From an uncultured Eubacteriales bacterium (GTDB lineage: Bacteria; Bacillota; Clostridia; Oscillospirales; Oscillospiraceae), in NCBI GenBank assembly GCA_900549885.1, contig URQA01000045.1:1-16458 (forward strand): 16,458 nt of DNA, given 5' to 3'. Below, piece by piece: positions 13,857 through 16,458 of this stretch. The notes beneath the pieces are model-generated. The model searched no databases and was not told the DNA's origin. It saw nothing but the letters and a program-made list of their open reading frames with translations. A program made the translations under genes and the position numbers. The stretch's first letter is position 1. Each line of letters starts with the position of its first letter.

Positions 13857-15059
13857 ATGGCAAAACGCAGGCCATCCGGCGACGGCATGGTACGGAAAAA
13901 GGAGGACGGCCGCTGGGAGGGCCGGATCGTGGTGGGCCACAAGGCAAATGGCGACCCCATCTTCCGGTATGTGTATGGCCGCACGCAGAAGGAGTTGCTG
14001 AGCAAACTTCACCAGAGCATTGAAACCTATCAGGATGTAGAACTGACCGAGGACAGCCGCATGACATTGGGAGAGTGGCTGGACCGCTGGCTGGACGACT
14101 ACAAAGCAGGGACAATCCGCCCCAGTACCATGTACGGTTACCGGCAGTATGCCAGACTCTACATCAAGCCTATCCTGGGAGATAAAGTAATCTCCCGCAT
14201 CACCTCGACAGATATTCAGCGGATGTACACCAGGCTGAAGCGGGAGGGTCGCGTCCACGAGCACCCAGAGTACGGTCATCAACTCTCGGACTCCATGCTC
14301 TCCCGCATCCATGCCATGCTCCACCACGCCATGAAGGATGCCCAGAGGGCGCACCTGATCGCTAAGAATCCGACAGAAGGAACCGTTGTTCCCAAGCCCA
14401 ACTACCGGCCCAAGCAGATCCTGAACGAGGAGCAGCTGGACACCTTTCTGGAGGCCGTCGAGCGGGATGAGGTGTGGCGGGACTTCTTCTACACCGAGTT
14501 GACCACCGGCCTGCGGCGGGGCGAGATCTGCGGTCTCCAGTGGGAGGATTTCGACGAGGAAGAAGGAACCTTGAAGATCGTCCGGTCGGTCAGTTCCCGC
14601 AAATTTGGAACTCTGGGAATCGGAAAGACGAAAACCAACAAGGGCCGGCGCACCATCTCCCTGCCGGACAGCACGGCCCAGCGTCTGAGAGAACGCAAGA
14701 AAGTAGCCATCAGCCAGTGGATCTTCCCAAACCCGCTGTACCCGGAGGAGCCGGTCAACCCCAGCTATGCCTACCACCGACTGAAAACGATCCTGAAAAA
14801 CACGGGACTGCCCAGTATCAGATTCCATGATCTGCGGCATACCTTCGCCACCCACGCCCTCGCCGGCGGCGTGGACGCCAAGACCCTCTCGGGCATCCTG
14901 GGCCACACCAACGCCAGCTTCACATTGGACACCTACACCCATGTGACCGGCGATATGCAAAGGCAGGCGGCGAATATCGTGGGCGACTTTATGACAGAAC
15001 TGTTGGGAGATGAGTGGAAACCGTGGCAAGAAAGCGAAAGAACGGCGAAGGAACTGTAA
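13857..15059 (+). CDS. int: Tyrosine recombinase (integrase) 1
   Basis: 400 residues. The N-terminal arm-binding domain (about 1-55) contains DGRWEGRIVVG. The SAM-like core-binding domain (about 65-165) begins MTLGEWLDRWLDDYKAG. The catalytic domain has R220 (TTGLRRGE), H324 and R327 (FHDLRHTFATH), H350 (LGHTN) and nucleophile Y360 (DTYTHVT). All catalytic residues are present, so it should be active. It probably integrates the element at tRNA-Pro, although which of the two tandem recombinases acts there is unknown. GAGAGGAGG lies just before the start. Its last 37 bp overlap the second recombinase gene. Confidence 0.95.
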   Translation: MAKRRPSGDGMVRKKEDGRWEGRIVVGHKANGDPIFRYVYGRTQKELLSKLHQSIETYQDVELTEDSRMTLGEWLDRWLDDYKAGTIRPSTMYGYRQYARLYIKPILGDKVISRITSTDIQRMYTRLKREGRVHEHPEYGHQLSDSMLSRIHAMLHHAMKDAQRAHLIAKNPTEGTVVPKPNYRPKQILNEEQLDTFLEAVERDEVWRDFFYTELTTGLRRGEICGLQWEDFDEEEGTLKIVRSVSSRKFGTLGIGKTKTNKGRRTISLPDSTAQRLRERKKVAISQWIFPNPLYPEEPVNPSYAYHRLKTILKNTGLPSIRFHDLRHTFATHALAGGVDAKTLSGILGHTNASFTLDTYTHVTGDMQRQAANIVGDFMTELLGDEWKPWQESERTAKEL

Positions 15060-16458
15060 GGCTTCGCAAGGATGGCAGGTGGGAGGGCCGGGTGGTCATC
15101 GGCTACGATGAAAAGAACCTTCCCAAAACCAAGAATGTTTTGGCCAAGACCAAGAGCGAGTGCGTTGAGAAACTGAAGCAGCTGCAGGAGCAGTACGCTC
15201 CGCCCAAGTCAGACAAGGTCAAGCCTGACATTCCCTTTGGGGAGTGGATGGACTTCTGGTATCAGAACTACTCCAAGCCAAAGCTTCGCCCCACCACTCG
15301 GGCGGGCTATGAGGGAAGGATCTATCAGCACATCATCCCGGAACTGGGAAACATCCCTCTGGATCAGCTGACGCAGAACGACCTACAACAGTTTTACGCC
15401 CGACTGAAAAAGGGCGGACGCCTCCTCCACACGGAACACTACGGCAAGGGGCTGTCCGACCGTATGGTGCGGGCCTGCCACATGAACTGCCGGTCCGCGC
15501 TGGAAAAGGCGGTGCAGGAGGGGCTAATCCGCCTGAATCCCGCCGTCGGCTGCAAGCTGCCGCCCAAGAAAACCCGAGAGATGCAGGTGCTGACCCGTGA
15601 GGAGATCCAGCGGTTTCTAATCCAGGCCAAGGCGGAGGGGTACTTCGAGCTGTTCCTGCTGGAGCTGACCACCGGCCTGCGGCGGGGCGAACTGCTGGCC
15701 CTCCAGTGGGATGACCTGAATCTGGAAACGGGAGAACTGAAGATCACCAAACAGGTCTACCGAACAAAGGAGGACGGGCTCCTGATCTCCCAGCCCAAGA
15801 CGAAATCCTCCATCCGCACAATCAGCCTGCCACCGCCGCTCTTGGCCATTTTGAAAGAGTACAGGGAGAGCATAAACTCCCGGTGGATGTTCCCCTCGCC
15901 GGTGAAGGAGGACTCCCCTCTGGACCCGGCCTACATCAGAACACGGCTGCACCTCATCCTGGAACACGCCCAGTGTAAACAAATTCGCTTCCATGATTTA
16001 AGGCACACATTTGCCACCATCGCACTGGGAAACGGGATGGACGTGAAGACCCTCTCTGCCATGCTGGGCCATGTGTCGGCGGCCACCACATTGGATATCT
16101 ACACCCACATCACCAACCCGATGCGGTCTGAGGCGGCGGCAAAGATCGACCAGAGGATCGCAAAGGTCGATCCCAAAGAGAAAGAGGTGGCCTCAGAGCG
16201 AGCACCGGAGACAGACCCGCAGCCATTCGTCCCCTTCATTCCCTACAACGGCAAGATCCGAAAGGCCGGCACCGGCTGTATCACCCAGATCAGTGAACAC
16301 TGCTGGGAGGGGCGCTACTCCCCAGTGTGGCCGGACGGTAAGAAACACTCCCGCAATGTGTACGCCAAAACGCGGGAGGAATGCGAGGCGCTCCTGCCTG
16401 GGCTGATCGAGCAGATGAAGGCGGAGATCAAGGCCATCAAGGAGAGCGGAAACCTGGA
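15023..16458 (+). CDS. Tyrosine recombinase (integrase) 2, 3' end beyond window
   Basis: 478 codons visible with no stop before the window ends. GTG 15023 was chosen because the protein then starts MARKRKNGEGTV, parallel to MAKRRPSGDGMV of the first integrase; GTG 15014 is possible and closer to GGGAG. The catalytic set is complete: R220 (TTGLRRGE), H324 and R327 (FHDLRHTFAT), H350 (LGHVS) and Y360 (DIYTHIT), at the same residue numbers as in integrase 1. After the catalytic domain it continues for at least 90 residues. These include GCITQISEHCWEGRYSP and AKTREECEALL, a likely repeat of the N-terminal arm-binding domain (DGRWEGRVVIG, AKTKSECVEKL). Overlap with integrase 1 suggests coupled expression. 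Confidence 0.93.
   Translation, partial: MARKRKNGEGTVRLRKDGRWEGRVVIGYDEKNLPKTKNVLAKTKSECVEKLKQLQEQYAPPKSDKVKPDIPFGEWMDFWYQNYSKPKLRPTTRAGYEGRIYQHIIPELGNIPLDQLTQNDLQQFYARLKKGGRLLHTEHYGKGLSDRMVRACHMNCRSALEKAVQEGLIRLNPAVGCKLPPKKTREMQVLTREEIQRFLIQAKAEGYFELFLLELTTGLRRGELLALQWDDLNLETGELKITKQVYRTKEDGLLISQPKTKSSIRTISLPPPLLAILKEYRESINSRWMFPSPVKEDSPLDPAYIRTRLHLILEHAQCKQIRFHDLRHTFATIALGNGMDVKTLSAMLGHVSAATTLDIYTHITNPMRSEAAAKIDQRIAKVDPKEKEVASERAPETDPQPFVPFIPYNGKIRKAGTGCITQISEHCWEGRYSPVWPDGKKHSRNVYAKTREECEALLPGLIEQMKAEIKAIKESGNL

Noticed and set aside
13506..15029. Open frame of about 507 codons on the minus strand opposite integrase 1
   Set aside because: The plus strand has a complete integrase with all catalytic residues; the antisense frame has no recognisable pattern.
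13857..16458. Recombinase-in-trio (RIT) or Tn554-like element
   Set aside because: Only two recombinases are seen, both with N-terminal arm-binding domains, together with excisionase-like and tRNA-scar evidence for an ICE/IME-type element. A third recombinase beyond the window cannot be excluded.

Overview
The window looks like a moderately GC-rich gut Clostridia genome (Oscillospiraceae-like Firmicutes). Pointers are strong AGGAGG ribosome-binding sites, ECF transporters with a fused ATPase, small DUF6809, excisionase-like and HTH_36 genes typical of clostridial integrative elements, and a truncated tRNA-Pro(TGG). The assignment rests on gene content only; no marker gene is present.

Layout. 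(1) Positions 1-2420 look like resident chromosome, with all genes on the minus strand: an ADP-ribosylglycohydrolase cut by the window edge; an XRE/zinc-ribbon regulator broken by an in-frame TAG; and a two-gene operon (DUF1801/YdhG-like plus a Cys-rich DUF3795 protein) with overlapping stop and start codons. Rho-independent terminators separate the transcription units. (2) At 2426-2470 there is a 45-bp 3' piece of a tRNA-Pro gene on the minus strand, running from the anticodon loop to CCA, with no 5' half. This is the scar expected at one end of an element integrated by a tyrosine recombinase at the anticodon loop. By its polarity the element lies to the right, and the intact tRNA should lie beyond position 16458. 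(3) Positions 2702-10621 are cargo: a PchR/YbtA-like AraC regulator divergent from a tightly packed operon of ECF S component, EcfT, fused double EcfA, two ABC half-transporters of the YbtP/YbtQ/IrtAB type, and a DtxR-family metal-dependent repressor. The intergenic region carries two direct repeats 21 bp apart, a TTGAAA-N17-TATGTT promoter, and an 18-bp inverted repeat whose half-sites match the DtxR/IdeR half-site. (4) Positions 10596-12962 are element regulation and maintenance: an orphan OmpR-type response regulator, a DUF1653-like/sigma-region-4-like protein starting at TTG, a strong terminator, an excisionase-like HTH protein and an HTH_36 replication-initiator-like protein. (5) Positions 12963-13574 are non-coding and rich in repeats. 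They contain a candidate RP4-type (MOBP) oriT but no relaxase gene. (6) Positions 13575-16458 hold a DUF6809 protein and two tandem overlapping tyrosine integrases. The second runs off the window and carries an extra C-terminal domain resembling its own N-terminal arm-binding domain.

How it works together (inference). This appears to be a compact integrative, possibly mobilizable, element of about 14 kb or more in tRNA-Pro. Its cargo is a self-regulated uptake system for iron, heme or a metallophore. The AraC protein would activate when substrate is present, the DtxR protein would repress when metal is replete, the ABC pair would import or process a metallophore, and the ECF module would import a related small molecule. 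The substrate cannot be determined from sequence. Without a relaxase in view, transfer would need one in trans or one encoded beyond the window.
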